A DNA stretch of 64,000 nucleotides from Shewanella sediminis HAW-EB3 (GCF_000018025.1 NC_009831.1:3968001-4032000); one strand, 5' to 3'. Positions 53,615 to 63,754 are shown, counted from the stretch's first letter. The notes: a model not told the origin generated them from the letters alone. Numbers and translations: made by a program.

Positions 53615-55771
53615 ATGCGCACCATTCTTATTGCAATCACTCTCTTTCTATTCAGTAGCTTAGCCTATGCTCAAGATCATAAGGCCATTGAGATAAAGTT
53701 CAGAGAGGCACCGATCCAGCTCTTTGAAGAGGTTATCGCATCGGTATCCTTACCTATCCAGGCCAATACCAGTGCCGAATTTAGCAAAGTTTCGAGTGAG
53801 CAAGGCTATACCGTTGATGAGTTAAAACAGAAGATGCAGTTACTGGCGCGCCTGTATCTGGACACCAGCATCAAAGAAAAGAATAAATACACAAAAGCAG
53901 AATCCCTGCTCAAACTACTCGAAGTCATAGGCACCACAACCTATGACCAAGCTTACCTTCAGATGTTAACAGGGCGCTACATAGCCAGAAGCACTCGCGA
54001 TTACAAGAAGGCAATACCACATTACGAACAATCGATTAACACCATATTACCCGAACAAGAGATCAAATCTCAGCTGCTGAAACTACTCGCCTATGACAAT
54101 CTGGGCGACTTAAACAGAATCATACGACAGGATAAGCCGGCATTGGTTTATCTTAATCAATACCGGGAGATGGCCTATCAACTCAGGGACGATTATTTTA
54201 TTGCCCAAGCCGAGGCCTCTCTTGGAAGCTATTACAACAAGCGTGACCAACTCACGGACGCGGTACAACATTACAGCGAGGCCTTGAGACTCTCGAATAG
54301 ACAAAATAGGCCTTTTTTAAAAGCCGACCTTCAACTTAAAATCGCCCGGGTCTATCGTGATTTAGAGCTTTGGGATGATGCGCTTCAATATGCTCATGAA
54401 GCCGCTCAGGCTTTCGAGAAGCTCGAAAAAAACGGCTACCGCTCTAATTGTATGACGGTTATCGCTATGATATATGCGAACCAGGGAGACTGGAATCAAG
54501 CCATTGATTATTACCTGAACGCCCAACAACTCGACTTACAAAACCAAAACATTACGGCTCAAGCGTTAAACTTCCATAATCTGGGCGAAGCCTATTTTAA
54601 CAGTGGTAATAGCACCACTGCGTTAGACTTTTTACTTAAATCGAACGCACTTTTCGTGGAAAGGAAAAGTAAACACTATCAAGTCTATAGTGATCTGTTA
54701 ATCGCTCAAGTTGCTGTGGCAGATAAAAAATGGCAACTGGCAGATAAGCACGCAACATCAGCACTATCAATAGCCGAAGCCCTCTCTCTCAGACAAGAAC
54801 AGATTGAAGCCCTCGAATACTCCGTTAAGGCCTTAAGAGGGTTAAAGCAGTATGACAAGGCATTTAACCTAACAGATAAACTGATAGCCCTGAGTCAAAT
54901 GGAGCAGGAAAAGGTGGTAACCAAAGAGAGTTATACACCTTCGATCCTTGCCGAGCAGAAATTAAAACTTAAGCTAAATCAAATCAAGACAGAACAGAGT
55001 CAACTCAACAAGCAGTTGGAACGCTCTCGAATCATCCTTATCACTGTGATGATTGCGGCGATATTAATCTCCCTGTTCTCTTTTAATCAATGGCGCATGA
55101 GGGAAATATTATCTACCGAACTAGCCCATGCCAATGAAATCAATAATCTGGAGCCAATTAGCGCACTCCCAGGCTACAGAGGCTTCATCGAGGAGCTTAA
55201 TACTCATCGAACAGAGAAACCTAAAGCCATCGCATTGATATCCTTGAGAAACCAGATGAATAACGATATACATCAAGGGCTTGAGGAAAGTTCAAATATA
55301 AATAAGATTCAAATGGAAGCCATATCACAGTGTTTTTCAGGTAAGGTTTTTCTGGTTAGACCCGGATTGTTTGTAATATCGGTCAGAGAGCCTATTCAAG
55401 CGGGACTACTACTGGAAAAATGCAGTAACGCAATCGATAAGGTCCATGGAGACACCTGCATTCATATGGGCTACCTTCCGATGCCTTTGTTGAGCGATCC
55501 TCAAATAAAACTCACTCCGGAGATCCACTTTGGCGCCTCGCAGATGACGTTAGCGGCGGCGCTCAGCCTGGGGACAGATAAAGACTATTTTGTTACATTA
55601 AAAGCCCTTAACTTTGCTCCTTCGGCCATCTTCTCTCCCCCTTTATATCTGCACCTGGAAAAAGGCATTGCTCGAGGACTACTCAAGGTTGAGACCAATG
55701 GCGATAAGAAACTGATCTTGTGGCCAAAATGGGAAAGTGATCTGAAATTTCAACATTCAGAAATAGATTGA
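53615..55771 (+). CDS. TPR-repeat membrane protein with C-terminal GGDEF-derived domain
   Basis: 718 residues from ATG 53615 (gagg 12 bases upstream); the frame is open earlier but has no signal peptide there. Signal peptide (to AYA), about eight tetratricopeptide repeats from residue 90 to 440 (YKKAIPHYEQSI, DDALQYAHEAAQAFEKL, WNQAIDYYLNAQQLD), a coiled coil, one membrane helix (IILITVMIAAILISLFSF) and a cytoplasmic domain of about 200 residues. That last domain resembles a GGDEF fold without the signature (LVRPGLFVISV occupies its place), so it is unlikely to be catalytic. Likely a signal-transducing scaffold. Confidence 0.75.
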   Translation: MRTILIAITLFLFSSLAYAQDHKAIEIKFREAPIQLFEEVIASVSLPIQANTSAEFSKVSSEQGYTVDELKQKMQLLARLYLDTSIKEKNKYTKAESLLKLLEVIGTTTYDQAYLQMLTGRYIARSTRDYKKAIPHYEQSINTILPEQEIKSQLLKLLAYDNLGDLNRIIRQDKPALVYLNQYREMAYQLRDDYFIAQAEASLGSYYNKRDQLTDAVQHYSEALRLSNRQNRPFLKADLQLKIARVYRDLELWDDALQYAHEAAQAFEKLEKNGYRSNCMTVIAMIYANQGDWNQAIDYYLNAQQLDLQNQNITAQALNFHNLGEAYFNSGNSTTALDFLLKSNALFVERKSKHYQVYSDLLIAQVAVADKKWQLADKHATSALSIAEALSLRQEQIEALEYSVKALRGLKQYDKAFNLTDKLIALSQMEQEKVVTKESYTPSILAEQKLKLKLNQIKTEQSQLNKQLERSRIILITVMIAAILISLFSFNQWRMREILSTELAHANEINNLEPISALPGYRGFIEELNTHRTEKPKAIALISLRNQMNNDIHQGLEESSNINKIQMEAISQCFSGKVFLVRPGLFVISVREPIQAGLLLEKCSNAIDKVHGDTCIHMGYLPMPLLSDPQIKLTPEIHFGASQMTLAAALSLGTDKDYFVTLKALNFAPSAIFSPPLYLHLEKGIARGLLKVETNGDKKLILWPKWESDLKFQHSEID

Positions 55772-56083
55772 TTAGAATGGTTATAGTCAAATAACTTGAA
55801 GATGCAGGACTGAACGAGTCAAGAAGTGACAAGCTTCAAGGTATGAAATAGCAGGAGTCGTTATTCTGGTTTACTATTTCATAATGTAGAAATTGCTTGC
55901 TTGTCGCCCTGCCGTGCAGGAGCTCAGAAACTAGCATTACGAAGTGGCTTGGGTATATATGTCTCGATCTCGCAAATGAAATTTGCACTCCAAAGGGATT
56001 GCTATACCATTAATGTTACTTAATTGAGTAAAAATCTAAGTATCGCTCACTTTTTGTCTGTACCAACTAGGACGTGATTATCA
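55772..56083. other. Structured intergenic region, nothing recognised
   Basis: About 310 bases between same-strand genes. It contains a 9-bp perfect inverted repeat atgaaatag (55842-55850)/ctatttcat (about 31 bases apart centre to centre), a short hairpin gcaaat-gaa-atttgc near 55973-55987, and a Cys-rich-looking gcctgccgtgcagg stem. No T-tract follows any of them. It may hold a dispersed repeat or a small RNA; I cannot name it. Confidence 0.3.
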
Positions 56084-57640
56084 ATGAAGGATTCGATGGC
56101 GAGCACATCTCAACTCAGCTTATTAAAGCAAAAGCTCCATTCTGCAAAAGTTGCTCTCGATGAAATGACAGAAGGGAACAATGAAAAGTTGCACACACTG
56201 CTGCAATTCATCGGTCACTTGAGCCTTGCTTGCAAAGGACAAAACCTCGAGTTAGATAATAAACTGGCCAAGTTGAGACACCAGCTCAGCAATGCTGACA
56301 ACGTCGAAGAATCCCTCCCAGAGCTTGTTGAAGTAGAGCAACTGCTTAAGCAACAGTACAACCATGTCATGGTGCAACTCGAAGATAGCCGTGCAAGCCT
56401 GTCTCGCGTCATCAGACAGATCCAAAGGGTTGAGTCGGTACCGGATAAAGTAAAGAAAGAGATCAACTACTATAAGAAAGATCTCGCCAAGCCTTTTCAT
56501 ACATTTTGGGACTACATCCCGAAAGTCGAACAACTGGTTGGCTTTTATGAAAGCATATTACAAGAGCAGCTAGCTCAAGGTGATAAGCTCGTTGTTCTAC
56601 CTAAGCATAGACAGCTGGCCCATGAGCTGGCACATATGATTTCCGAGGTAGAGTTTAGAAAAGATCAGCGTGATCAAGTACTCGTTATCAAAGAAACCCT
56701 CTCTAATGAGATCGAAGTCGATAGCTTAATCGACTCTTATCAAGTCATCCTGTCTCTACTTCTTGATAATATTGCACGTGAAAAATCGGCTTCTCAAGAG
56801 TTTTTATTCGCCCTCAATGATGCCTTGTCTGCGGTCAGGGAAGTCGTCACCGACTCATACAACAATACCCAACGCAGTTTTCAGTTAAAGAAACAGCTAA
56901 ACCGTGAGATAAACTCAAGAGTTGATGATGTCGGTGAAGCCATTATTGATATCGATGACATTCATAGCCTTAAATCTCAGGTCACAGAACATCTAGCCTC
57001 TATTCGCACCGCCTTGGGCCGCAAGGAAGCATTGGAAGAACGCGAACAGACATTGCTTCGAAAGTCGATGGAGACGATGCGTAAAGAGCTTAATGACCTC
57101 AGTAAAGAAGCCAATACCTACAAGGAGCGTCTGTTCGAGCAACAGAAGCTCAACCTGCTCGATTCATTAACTCAGCTACCTAACCGTGCGGCACTCGAAG
57201 AGAGAATGGATCAAGAGTTTCGTAATTTTCAGCGCCAAAAACTCCCCCTGTGGGTTGCTGTCGCCGACATAGATCACTTCAAAACCATCAATGACAGTTT
57301 CGGTCACAGTACCGGTGATAAAACCTTGCAAGTCATTGCTATGGCACTAAAAAATTCTCTCAGAGATACTGAGTTTGTTGCACGATACGGTGGTGAAGAG
57401 TTCGTACTTATCATCCCGGATGTCAATGCCGAAGATATTGATCATCTTTTAAACCGAGTAAGGGAAAAAGTAAAAAGTATTCCTTTTAAGTTTAAAAATC
57501 AGAGAATTACAGTTACAGTATCTATAGGTGCTGCACAAATTTTAGAAAATGAGCTTATCAATGAAACGTTTGAAAGAGCCGATGCAGCACTCTACCGAGC
57601 TAAACATGAAAGCAGAGACAGAGTTATCATCGACGTGTAA
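56084..57640 (+). CDS. Diguanylate cyclase with long coiled-coil N-terminus
   Basis: 518 residues with no membrane segment. About 350 residues of predicted helices and coiled coils (HSAKVALDEMTEGNNEK onward) lead to a GGDEF domain with LTQLPNRAALEERM, ADIDHFKTINDSFGHSTGD and an intact signature RYGGEEF; an inhibitory RxxD is seen as RDTE. It should make cyclic-di-GMP. Of the GGDEF-type domains in this window it is the one with an unaltered active site. ATG 56096, with aagga before it, is an alternative start. Confidence 0.92.
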   Translation: MKDSMASTSQLSLLKQKLHSAKVALDEMTEGNNEKLHTLLQFIGHLSLACKGQNLELDNKLAKLRHQLSNADNVEESLPELVEVEQLLKQQYNHVMVQLEDSRASLSRVIRQIQRVESVPDKVKKEINYYKKDLAKPFHTFWDYIPKVEQLVGFYESILQEQLAQGDKLVVLPKHRQLAHELAHMISEVEFRKDQRDQVLVIKETLSNEIEVDSLIDSYQVILSLLLDNIAREKSASQEFLFALNDALSAVREVVTDSYNNTQRSFQLKKQLNREINSRVDDVGEAIIDIDDIHSLKSQVTEHLASIRTALGRKEALEEREQTLLRKSMETMRKELNDLSKEANTYKERLFEQQKLNLLDSLTQLPNRAALEERMDQEFRNFQRQKLPLWVAVADIDHFKTINDSFGHSTGDKTLQVIAMALKNSLRDTEFVARYGGEEFVLIIPDVNAEDIDHLLNRVREKVKSIPFKFKNQRITVTVSIGAAQILENELINETFERADAALYRAKHESRDRVIIDV

Positions 57641-57749
57641 GCCAATTTTATCTAACAAGCTTTCGATATAGAAAATCAGGCTTGTCACCTCGCGTTAAAG
57701 GTGCCCTTACAACACATCCTTGAACTCCGGTCACTGCCAAGGAGTTGCT

Positions 57750-59102
57750 ATGATAGTAAAAGTAAGCCCAAGGGGAAGCATGGATCAGCTTTCTCAACTC
57801 GAAGTCGATCGTGTCAAACAGAGTGCCAAAAGCGAGCTCTACCAACTTTTTCGCAACTGCTCCCTCGCAGTGCTCGCCTCGGGTATCCAGGGCGATAATG
57901 CCGAAGGTCTCTTCAAACAGTTCAGTAACTTTAATATTAATGTCCTGCGCCGTGAACGCGGCATTAAAATCGAACTGGTAAACCCACCGGAAGAAGCCTT
58001 CGTCGATGGCAAGATTATCGCAGGTATTCAAGAGCACCTTTTTGCCGTACTGAGAGACATTGTCTATCTCAGTGATAAGTATGAAAACCTCAGGCACATC
58101 AATTTAACTAACTCCAGCCATGTCACTAATGTTGTCTTCGACATATTGCGCAATGGACAGGTTATCCCCTTCGAAGATCCAAACGTTGTGGTCTGCTGGG
58201 GTGGACACAGCATCAATGCCAACGAATTTCAATACACCCGAGAGGTGGGGTATGAGCTTGGTCTGAGAGAGATGAATATCTGTACGGGTTGTGGACCCGG
58301 AGCCATGGAAGGGCCGATGAAAGGCGCCACCATTGGTCATGCGAAGCAACGTATCGGTCAGGCACGCTATATCGGACTCACGGAGCCAAGCATTATTGCG
58401 GCTGAGCCGCCAAATCAGATCGTCAATGAGCTTGTCATACTGCCCGATATCGAAAAACGACTAGAAGCCTTCGTCCGACTCGGACATGGCATAGTGATCT
58501 TTCCCGGTGGCGCCGGGACGGCCGAAGAGCTGTTGTACCTGTTAGGCATACTGCTTAACAAAGAAAATGAAGAGATGCCTTTCCCGTTAGTATTAACCGG
58601 CCCTAAAGAGAGTGCCGAATACTTCATGAGAATCGATGAGTTTATTGCCGCAACTTTAGGTGATGAGGCCCAGAGCAAATATGAGATTGTCATCGATGAT
58701 CCGGTCCGGGTAGCAAGGATCATGAGCCATGGTATGGATGTGATAAAAGATCATCGTAAAATCTCCGGAGACTCCTATCAATACAATTGGTCACTCAAGA
58801 TTGAACCGGAATTTCAACTCCCCTTTATCCCGACTCATGAGATGATGGGGAATCTGAACTTACACTATCAATCCAATAAGGCCGAACTGGCGGCGAATCT
58901 CCGCAGAGCCTTCTCCGGCATTGTCGCCGGTAATGTTAAAATGGAAACCATCAGGAGTGTGGTGAAAGAGGGTCCCTTTGAAATAAAAGGCGATCCCAAT
59001 CTGATGGCATTATTGGATAAGTTATTGAGTGAATTCGTTAAACAGCAAAGAATGAAGTTACCGGGAACCGAATACGTCCCCTGTTACAAAATCAATACTT
59101 AG
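57750..59102 (+). CDS. ppnN: Nucleotide 5'-monophosphate nucleosidase PpnN (YgdH)
   Basis: 450 residues from ATG 57750 with RBS aaggag at 57739-57744; TTG 57720 upstream is rejected. It aligns well with E. coli Ppn[46 protein letters not shown] (nucleotide-binding GPGAME), [19 protein letters not shown] (PGGxGTxxE motif of LOG enzymes), then [13 protein letters not shown] and [11 protein letters not shown]. It releases ribose-5-phosphate and base from nucleotides and is a ppGpp target. Followed by xni, as in E. coli. Confidence 0.95.
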   Translation: MIVKVSPRGSMDQLSQLEVDRVKQSAKSELYQLFRNCSLAVLASGIQGDNAEGLFKQFSNFNINVLRRERGIKIELVNPPEEAFVDGKIIAGIQEHLFAVLRDIVYLSDKYENLRHINLTNSSHVTNVVFDILRNGQVIPFEDPNVVVCWGGHSINANEFQYTREVGYELGLREMNICTGCGPGAMEGPMKGATIGHAKQRIGQARYIGLTEPSIIAAEPPNQIVNELVILPDIEKRLEAFVRLGHGIVIFPGGAGTAEELLYLLGILLNKENEEMPFPLVLTGPKESAEYFMRIDEFIAATLGDEAQSKYEIVIDDPVRVARIMSHGMDVIKDHRKISGDSYQYNWSLKIEPEFQLPFIPTHEMMGNLNLHYQSNKAELAANLRRAFSGIVAGNVKMETIRSVVKEGPFEIKGDPNLMALLDKLLSEFVKQQRMKLPGTEYVPCYKINT

Positions 59103-59212
59103 CCAATGTAGGCTATCGGCAGTGAGCATGACGATAGCCTGATTGAAAAAATGACGGCAACCTGGCTCAACAGTCACTACATCTGATTTAAATCACTTGA
59201 AAAATAGGCACG

Positions 59213-59980
59213 ATGAACACATTTTTAATAATTGATGGCATGAACCTGGTTCGCCGAATGCATGCGGCACAACCCAATGAAAACGACGTAAATGGGCTCG
59301 ATATTCGTGTAGGCTCAGCTTGCAAGAAGCTGGTTAAATACCATCAGCCAACCCACGTTGCAGTCGTATGGGATGGTGATGATATTTCATGGCGAAAACA
59401 CCTCTTTGAGGACTATAAAAAAGGCCGAAAGCCTATGCCGGAAGCCTTGTCAAACACCCTACCTGCCCTAAAGTCATACCTTGCAGAGCAAGGCGTTAAT
59501 TCAATTGATGCGGCATCAGAAGCCGATGATGTTATCGCGACCTTAGCGAGTAAATTGGTCGCCAATGGTGGCAAGGCCATCATAGTATCCACCGATAAGG
59601 GATTTACTCAACTCAGTGATCCCTATATTCAGAGGTGGGATCATTTCAATCAGCATTACATGACGATTGAAGAGAGAGAGGAGAAGTTAGGCGTAGAGCA
59701 TTCACAGTTTATCGACTATCTTGCCTTAGCCGGTGATAGTGGAAATAAGATACCCGGGGTGCCCGGCATCGGCCCGAAATCAGCCATCGAGCTGTTAAGA
59801 ACATTTCGTTCACTGGCCAATATCTATGCGTCGCTGGATAAAATTGGGGCCAAGCAAGCTAAAAAACTTGAAGCGGGCAAACAGATGGCAAGGTTGAGTT
59901 ATAAATTAGTTCAACTGCAGACCGATATTCCGCTGAATATAAACCTGAGCCAGTTCAGGCTGCCTAATCCGAATGCATAG
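59213..59980 (+). CDS. xni: Flap endonuclease Xni (ExoIX)
   Basis: 255 residues. Contains FLIIDGMNLVRRMHA, FEDYKKGRKPMPEAL, the metal-binding region EADDVIATLASKL and IVSTDKGFTQL, and the helix-hairpin-helix GVPGIGPKSAIELLRTF. It resembles the Pol I 5'-nuclease domain and E. coli Xni. It lies 110 bases after ppnN, the same neighbour pair as in E. coli. Confidence 0.94.
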   Translation: MNTFLIIDGMNLVRRMHAAQPNENDVNGLDIRVGSACKKLVKYHQPTHVAVVWDGDDISWRKHLFEDYKKGRKPMPEALSNTLPALKSYLAEQGVNSIDAASEADDVIATLASKLVANGGKAIIVSTDKGFTQLSDPYIQRWDHFNQHYMTIEEREEKLGVEHSQFIDYLALAGDSGNKIPGVPGIGPKSAIELLRTFRSLANIYASLDKIGAKQAKKLEAGKQMARLSYKLVQLQTDIPLNINLSQFRLPNPNA

Positions 59981-60139
59981 CCTCCCCCGATGAATGTAAA
60001 CATTAAGTTACTTGTTTGTGATTCACCAACTACAGCTGATAGGGTATCTTATTACATCTGACTGATTTATGATTTATATTAGTGAGTGTTAGTCTGAAAT
60101 CGAAATTGTTTGCGTTAATACCAAGGACCAATCGTACCA

Positions 60140-60553
60140 ATGAAATCTAAACTCCCCGTTATAGTCGGTTCTATTTTTGCAGCTTACCTCGCCTTCGTTG
60201 CCGTAGTGGTACTCGTCTATGAGCCCACTGTAGATGAGATGGACTGGGAAGACAGACAGGCTTATATCAATGGCAAGCTCACTGAGATCTCAATAGGTCA
60301 GTCGATCACTCAAATAAAATCGCTGATGGGAAAGGCTGACTTCTCAGAAGCAAAGATGGTTAACGAATCGACCCTGCAGGTACTCTTCTATCGTACTCAC
60401 CATACAAAGTCAGATGGTGAAACAACCAGAGATGAGTGCACGCCACTACTGTTCAGAGATCAAAAGCTCATTTCATGGGGCGATGCATCCTATCAGGAGT
60501 ATCTGAAGCCAATTAAAACCAGTGTCAGCACCAGTAGCAATACCGATATCTGA
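60140..60553 (+). CDS. DUF3192 family protein
   Basis: 137 residues. One N-terminal membrane helix (LPVIVGSIFAAYLAFVAVVVLVY), then SIGQSITQIKSLMGKADFSEAKM, QVLFYRTHHTKSDGETTRDECTPLLFRDQKLISWGD. These are the signatures of the DUF3192 family of gammaproteobacterial small envelope proteins. Function unknown. Confidence 0.85.
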   Translation: MKSKLPVIVGSIFAAYLAFVAVVVLVYEPTVDEMDWEDRQAYINGKLTEISIGQSITQIKSLMGKADFSEAKMVNESTLQVLFYRTHHTKSDGETTRDECTPLLFRDQKLISWGDASYQEYLKPIKTSVSTSSNTDI

Positions 60554-60639
60554 TAGCCTTCGAATGAAGGCTGATTACATTTTTTCTTTGGTTCTTTTTG
60601 TATTGGAATGTGTGTTTGAAGGTTGTACCTTCATTGCTG

Positions 60640-60763
60640 TCTATCGCCTCCGGCGAGGGGATGTGTAGATACTTCTGTGACACGACACAAGTATATCCCT
60701 ATAGTCACGGACGGTCACAGCCGCATCCACACTGGCTGATTTACAAGAAAGTTATCTCTTCGA
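60640..60763 (+). repeat. Dispersed intergenic repeat, copy 2 (left arm of an inverted pair)
   Basis: From ctatcgcctccggcg to atctcttcgat. Shared with the reverse complement of 61696-61830: agatacttctg, gc.gcatc.acactgg and the end ttatctcttcgat. The 60554-61003 gap holds nothing else; an open frame at 60598-60795 runs through the repeat and is not supported. Confidence 0.6.
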
Positions 60764-61003
60764 TTAGGCTTTATCCGCTAAATATCAGCTTGTAGTGAAA
60801 CCCACTAAAGCCTTATGCAGACCTCATAAACTCCCACGCATCTTTTTATCGGCAGGTTTTAGTATTTTCTATTTCGAAATAAGGAATAATCCTTTTGCAG
60901 CAATGAGTTGTAGATGGTAGTTTTACCTAAATATTCAAGCAGCCAAGAACGTTATCGTGCTGCTATTGAGTAAGCTGTTAGCAGTCAATAAATAGGGTTC
61001 ATC

Positions 61004-61531
61004 GTGAAGTTTATAAAAGCATTACTAAAAGGGATTATTGCACTTGTTTTGCTCTCAGTCGTAGCTGGTGTCAGCTACTATTTTTATGACGAGAATGAGC
61101 AGAAGAAAAAAGATGAAAAAGAGCTCAGTTACGCTACAGATACCGAGTGGGTTTGGCATGATAAATATCATCGCATCCAGATTCGTGAGGTGGAAGGTAA
61201 AAGTATTCTTAGAAAGGCCAACTTAAGAAAAGGTTATGTGGTCTATGTGTATAAAAACGAAGATTACAGTCTTAGCGGTTTTGCAAAATTTGTTACTCCA
61301 TGTAGCGCTAACAAAGAAATTGAAACCGCAGATAAATTCTCAGATGGGACACCGAAGAAACTAAAGTGCAACGAAAAGGGTGATGCTCTGCTTTATTCCG
61401 TAAAATGGAATGGAAGCGATACCGATTTTACATGGGAGGAGAGCCTAGGCGGCTTCTCATTGAGAGAAAACTTTACATACTGGGACTTTAGCAAGTTAGA
61501 TCAAGAAGTAACGTTGGCAAAAGCTCAGTAA
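61004..61531 (+). CDS. Membrane-anchored protein, function unknown
   Basis: 175 residues, GTG start. One N-terminal membrane helix (ALLKGIIALVLLSVVAGVSYYF) followed by a charged stretch (DENEQKKKDEKEL) and a beta-rich part with YHRIQIREVEGK and KGYVVYVYKNEDYSLSGFAKF, then two Cys (VTPCSANKE, LKCNEKG). Its base composition is more AT-rich than that of its neighbours. It is bracketed by inverted copies of the dispersed repeat at 60640 and 61696, which suggests acquisition as a small cassette. I recognise no family. Confidence 0.7.
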   Translation: MKFIKALLKGIIALVLLSVVAGVSYYFYDENEQKKKDEKELSYATDTEWVWHDKYHRIQIREVEGKSILRKANLRKGYVVYVYKNEDYSLSGFAKFVTPCSANKEIETADKFSDGTPKKLKCNEKGDALLYSVKWNGSDTDFTWEESLGGFSLRENFTYWDFSKLDQEVTLAKAQ

Positions 61532-61695
61532 ACTGTTAACAAGCGCGCCAATTAAGACGCTCGCAAGCTCGCGCTTATTACGCGGGCGTTACCGCACATC
61601 TAATTGCCGTAGTTTTCCTAACCAAAAGCTCATGAGTTAGAGGCTAAGCTCTGACTCTTTTGTGTCCACAAACGTGTTTATAACAAAGAACTAAA

Positions 61696-61830
61696 ATCGA
61701 AGAGATAAACACTCCAGTGTAGATGCAGCTGCGAGCTTCCAAAACATGGATGTTTTGGCAGAGCCCACATGGGAGTGTCCATGGCGCCTCGCAGAAGTAT
61801 CTGCACATTCAGCGAGCCGCAGGCTATAAA
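61696..61830 (-). repeat. Dispersed intergenic repeat, copy 3 (right arm)
   Basis: Inverted relative to copy 2. Contains atcgaagagataa, gtgtagatgcagctgc, a perfect hairpin ccaaaacat-gg-atgttttgg, gagcccacatggg and cagaagtatctgcaca..gagccgcagg. Sits in the 61532-61963 gap; the open frames through it are not supported. Confidence 0.6.
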
Positions 61831-61963
61831 TTATATTTGAAGTCATGCCATTCAATATCGAACTTAATACCGACACCGTCAGATGAATCATCCAAGAAGA
61901 TACTTGAAACTTGTTATTCGATAAGTAAAAAATGGTGTTGCAACCAGAAGGTTTGCAATCTAT

Positions 61964-62563
61964 TCACGGTGCTGTTTCTGAGTACTCTGGGTTTATCTTC
62001 GATGTCAGTCGATGGTCCTGCCACTGTCCGGCGATCTTAAGATAAGACTTCGCCAGTCCCTCCTCTTCAAACCCCAGTGATGAGAGCAGTTGGCCGCTAC
62101 GTGTATTAGAAGGAATATAGTTAGCCATAACTCTGTGCAGGTTAAGCTCACTGAAAATATAGTCGACCCCAGCCGTTAAGATCTCTTTCATTAAGCCTTT
62201 GCCTTGATGCTCCCCGGCAATGGAGTAACCTAAGTTGCAGGCCTGAAAGGAGCCTTTGATAACATTGGTAAAATTACAAACACCAATAATCTCACTGCGG
62301 TTCTCGTCGCTACCGGAACAGGCTTGCTCATCTAATGCAAACGCAACGAAGTGCACCGCTCCGCCCACCGCAAACAGCTCATTACTCTCAAGTAGCCTCC
62401 GCTTTACCTTCGTGGGATTGAAATAATCAGGATCCCTTTCTGGTTCCCAAGGCGCTAAATGGGCGCTATTTTTCTGGTAATAATCGATTAATAGCTGATA
62501 TTCATAATACTGCAAAATAGTCAGCATGGTTCGCTTTGTCTTAACTCTTGGAATCGTAAACAT
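61964..62563 (-). CDS. GNAT-family acetyltransferase (RimJ-like)
   Basis: 199 residues. RimJ/RimL-type layout: TKRTMLTILQYYEYQLLIDYY..NSAHLAPWEPERDPDYF at the N-terminus, the acetyl-CoA-binding GEHQGKGLMKEILTAGVDYIF, and NLHRVMANYIPSNTRSGQLLSSLGFEEEGLAKSYLKI at the C-terminus. It acetylates N-termini or small molecules. Its stop-to-start neighbour on the same strand (62567 gene) is three bases upstream, so the pair are cotranscribed. Confidence 0.92.
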   Translation of the reverse strand: MFTIPRVKTKRTMLTILQYYEYQLLIDYYQKNSAHLAPWEPERDPDYFNPTKVKRRLLESNELFAVGGAVHFVAFALDEQACSGSDENRSEIIGVCNFTNVIKGSFQACNLGYSIAGEHQGKGLMKEILTAGVDYIFSELNLHRVMANYIPSNTRSGQLLSSLGFEEEGLAKSYLKIAGQWQDHRLTSKINPEYSETAP

Positions 62564-62566
62564 AGA

Positions 62567-63058
62567 TTAAAACCACCTGCGAACCTGTTGCTGGTAACGA
62601 GTATACTCATCACCAAATTTACGGGTTAAATAGACCTCTTCGGGCCTGATGGCCACATAATAGATACCGATACAAGATGGGATCACACTGGTGATAAGCC
62701 AAATATGACTAAAGTAGAGGCCTAACCCGATTGGGATGGTACACAAGGCCAGATAGATGGGGTTTCTTGAATACTTATAGAGCCCGGTCTTAATAATTGA
62801 TGAAGTCGGCTGCCAAGGCTCTATTGAGGTCTTTACCCGCTTAAACTGTAGCAACAAGGAGAGCAGTAAAATAAGCCCGGTCATCACCAAGCCCAGGCCG
62901 ATATAGGTTATCACCGGCGCAAAGATTATCCCGATGGGAAATAACAGTTCATTTGCATGAGCCAATAACATAAACAGGATAAAAATAACCGGCGGGGGAA
63001 TTTTAACTCCGGCACCTTTCAGATCTTTCTCCATAAACCTCTCCATATGCTTCTCCAT
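62567..63058 (-). CDS. Isoprenylcysteine carboxyl methyltransferase-like membrane protein
   Basis: 163 residues with four membrane helices. The family signature appears as TGLYKYSRNPIYLALCTIP followed by the tail EEVYLTRKFGDEYTRYQQQVRRWF, as in ICMT/PEMT-like integral membrane methyltransferases. The substrate is unknown; bacterial members probably methylate lipids or small molecules. It is in one operon with the acetyltransferase downstream. Confidence 0.88.
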   Translation of the reverse strand: MEKHMERFMEKDLKGAGVKIPPPVIFILFMLLAHANELLFPIGIIFAPVITYIGLGLVMTGLILLLSLLLQFKRVKTSIEPWQPTSSIIKTGLYKYSRNPIYLALCTIPIGLGLYFSHIWLITSVIPSCIGIYYVAIRPEEVYLTRKFGDEYTRYQQQVRRWF

Positions 63059-63094
63059 TACTTCAGTTTGACAGGCGACGAGTCGGTATAACCG

Positions 63095-63754
63095 CTACCC
63101 GATAGCAAATGCGCCTTTTATGCCCTCTATGGCCATCTGAGTTCCGATGACGGCCAGGATCAACCCCATCATACGCGTAATAGCACCCAGCGCGGCACTC
63201 CCCAGGTAGTTGACCAACCTGCCGCCAAAAATAAAGAACAGATACGTCACTACGCATAGAGCGCCAAAGGTACCTATGGTGATCAGCATTTCGGCGACTC
63301 CCCCTACAGCAGAGAAACTCATCGCCGTCGCTATGGTGCCGGGACCTGCAAGTATGGGCAGTGCCAGCGGAGATACCGCAATACTCAATGCAGCCTCCCT
63401 CTGTGTATCGCCGCTCTTGGCTTTACTCTCCTCAACCTGAGCACTATCAGGATGATGCACACTGGAATTATTGCCCTGTAGCATATGAAAGCCAATTAAA
63501 AAAACCAGAAATCCCCCAGTGATACGAAATGCAGAGAGAGATATACCAAACAGAGTGAAGATAAACTGCCCCATCAGAGCAAAAACAGTGATGATAATAA
63601 ATGCCAGCAGGAGTGCTCTGAAGGCAATCGCTTTCGTCGTCTGTTCATCCTCCTCAGAGGTTAACCCCAAAAATATCGGTACATTGGCAATAGGGTTCAT
63701 TATGGCAAAGAACCCCATAAAAACTGTCCCAAGATGCAACCAGAGTCCATCCAT
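63095..63754 (-). CDS. MarC-family integral membrane protein
   Basis: 219 residues, six membrane helices. Conserved pieces: FFAIMNPIANVPIFLGLT, FRITGGFLVFLIGFHML, LALPILAGPGTIATAMSF and the C-terminal ITRMMGLILAVIGTQMAIEGIK. Function of MarC/UPF0056 proteins is still unclear; they are no longer thought to give multiple antibiotic resistance. It lies 36 bases upstream of the methyltransferase-like gene on the same strand and may share its transcript. Confidence 0.93.
   Translation of the reverse strand: MDGLWLHLGTVFMGFFAIMNPIANVPIFLGLTSEEDEQTTKAIAFRALLLAFIIITVFALMGQFIFTLFGISLSAFRITGGFLVFLIGFHMLQGNNSSVHHPDSAQVEESKAKSGDTQREAALSIAVSPLALPILAGPGTIATAMSFSAVGGVAEMLITIGTFGALCVVTYLFFIFGGRLVNYLGSAALGAITRMMGLILAVIGTQMAIEGIKGAFAIG

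Noticed and set aside
60598..60795. 65-codon frame after the DUF3192 gene
   Set aside because: It runs through the dispersed repeat copy; no independent coding evidence.
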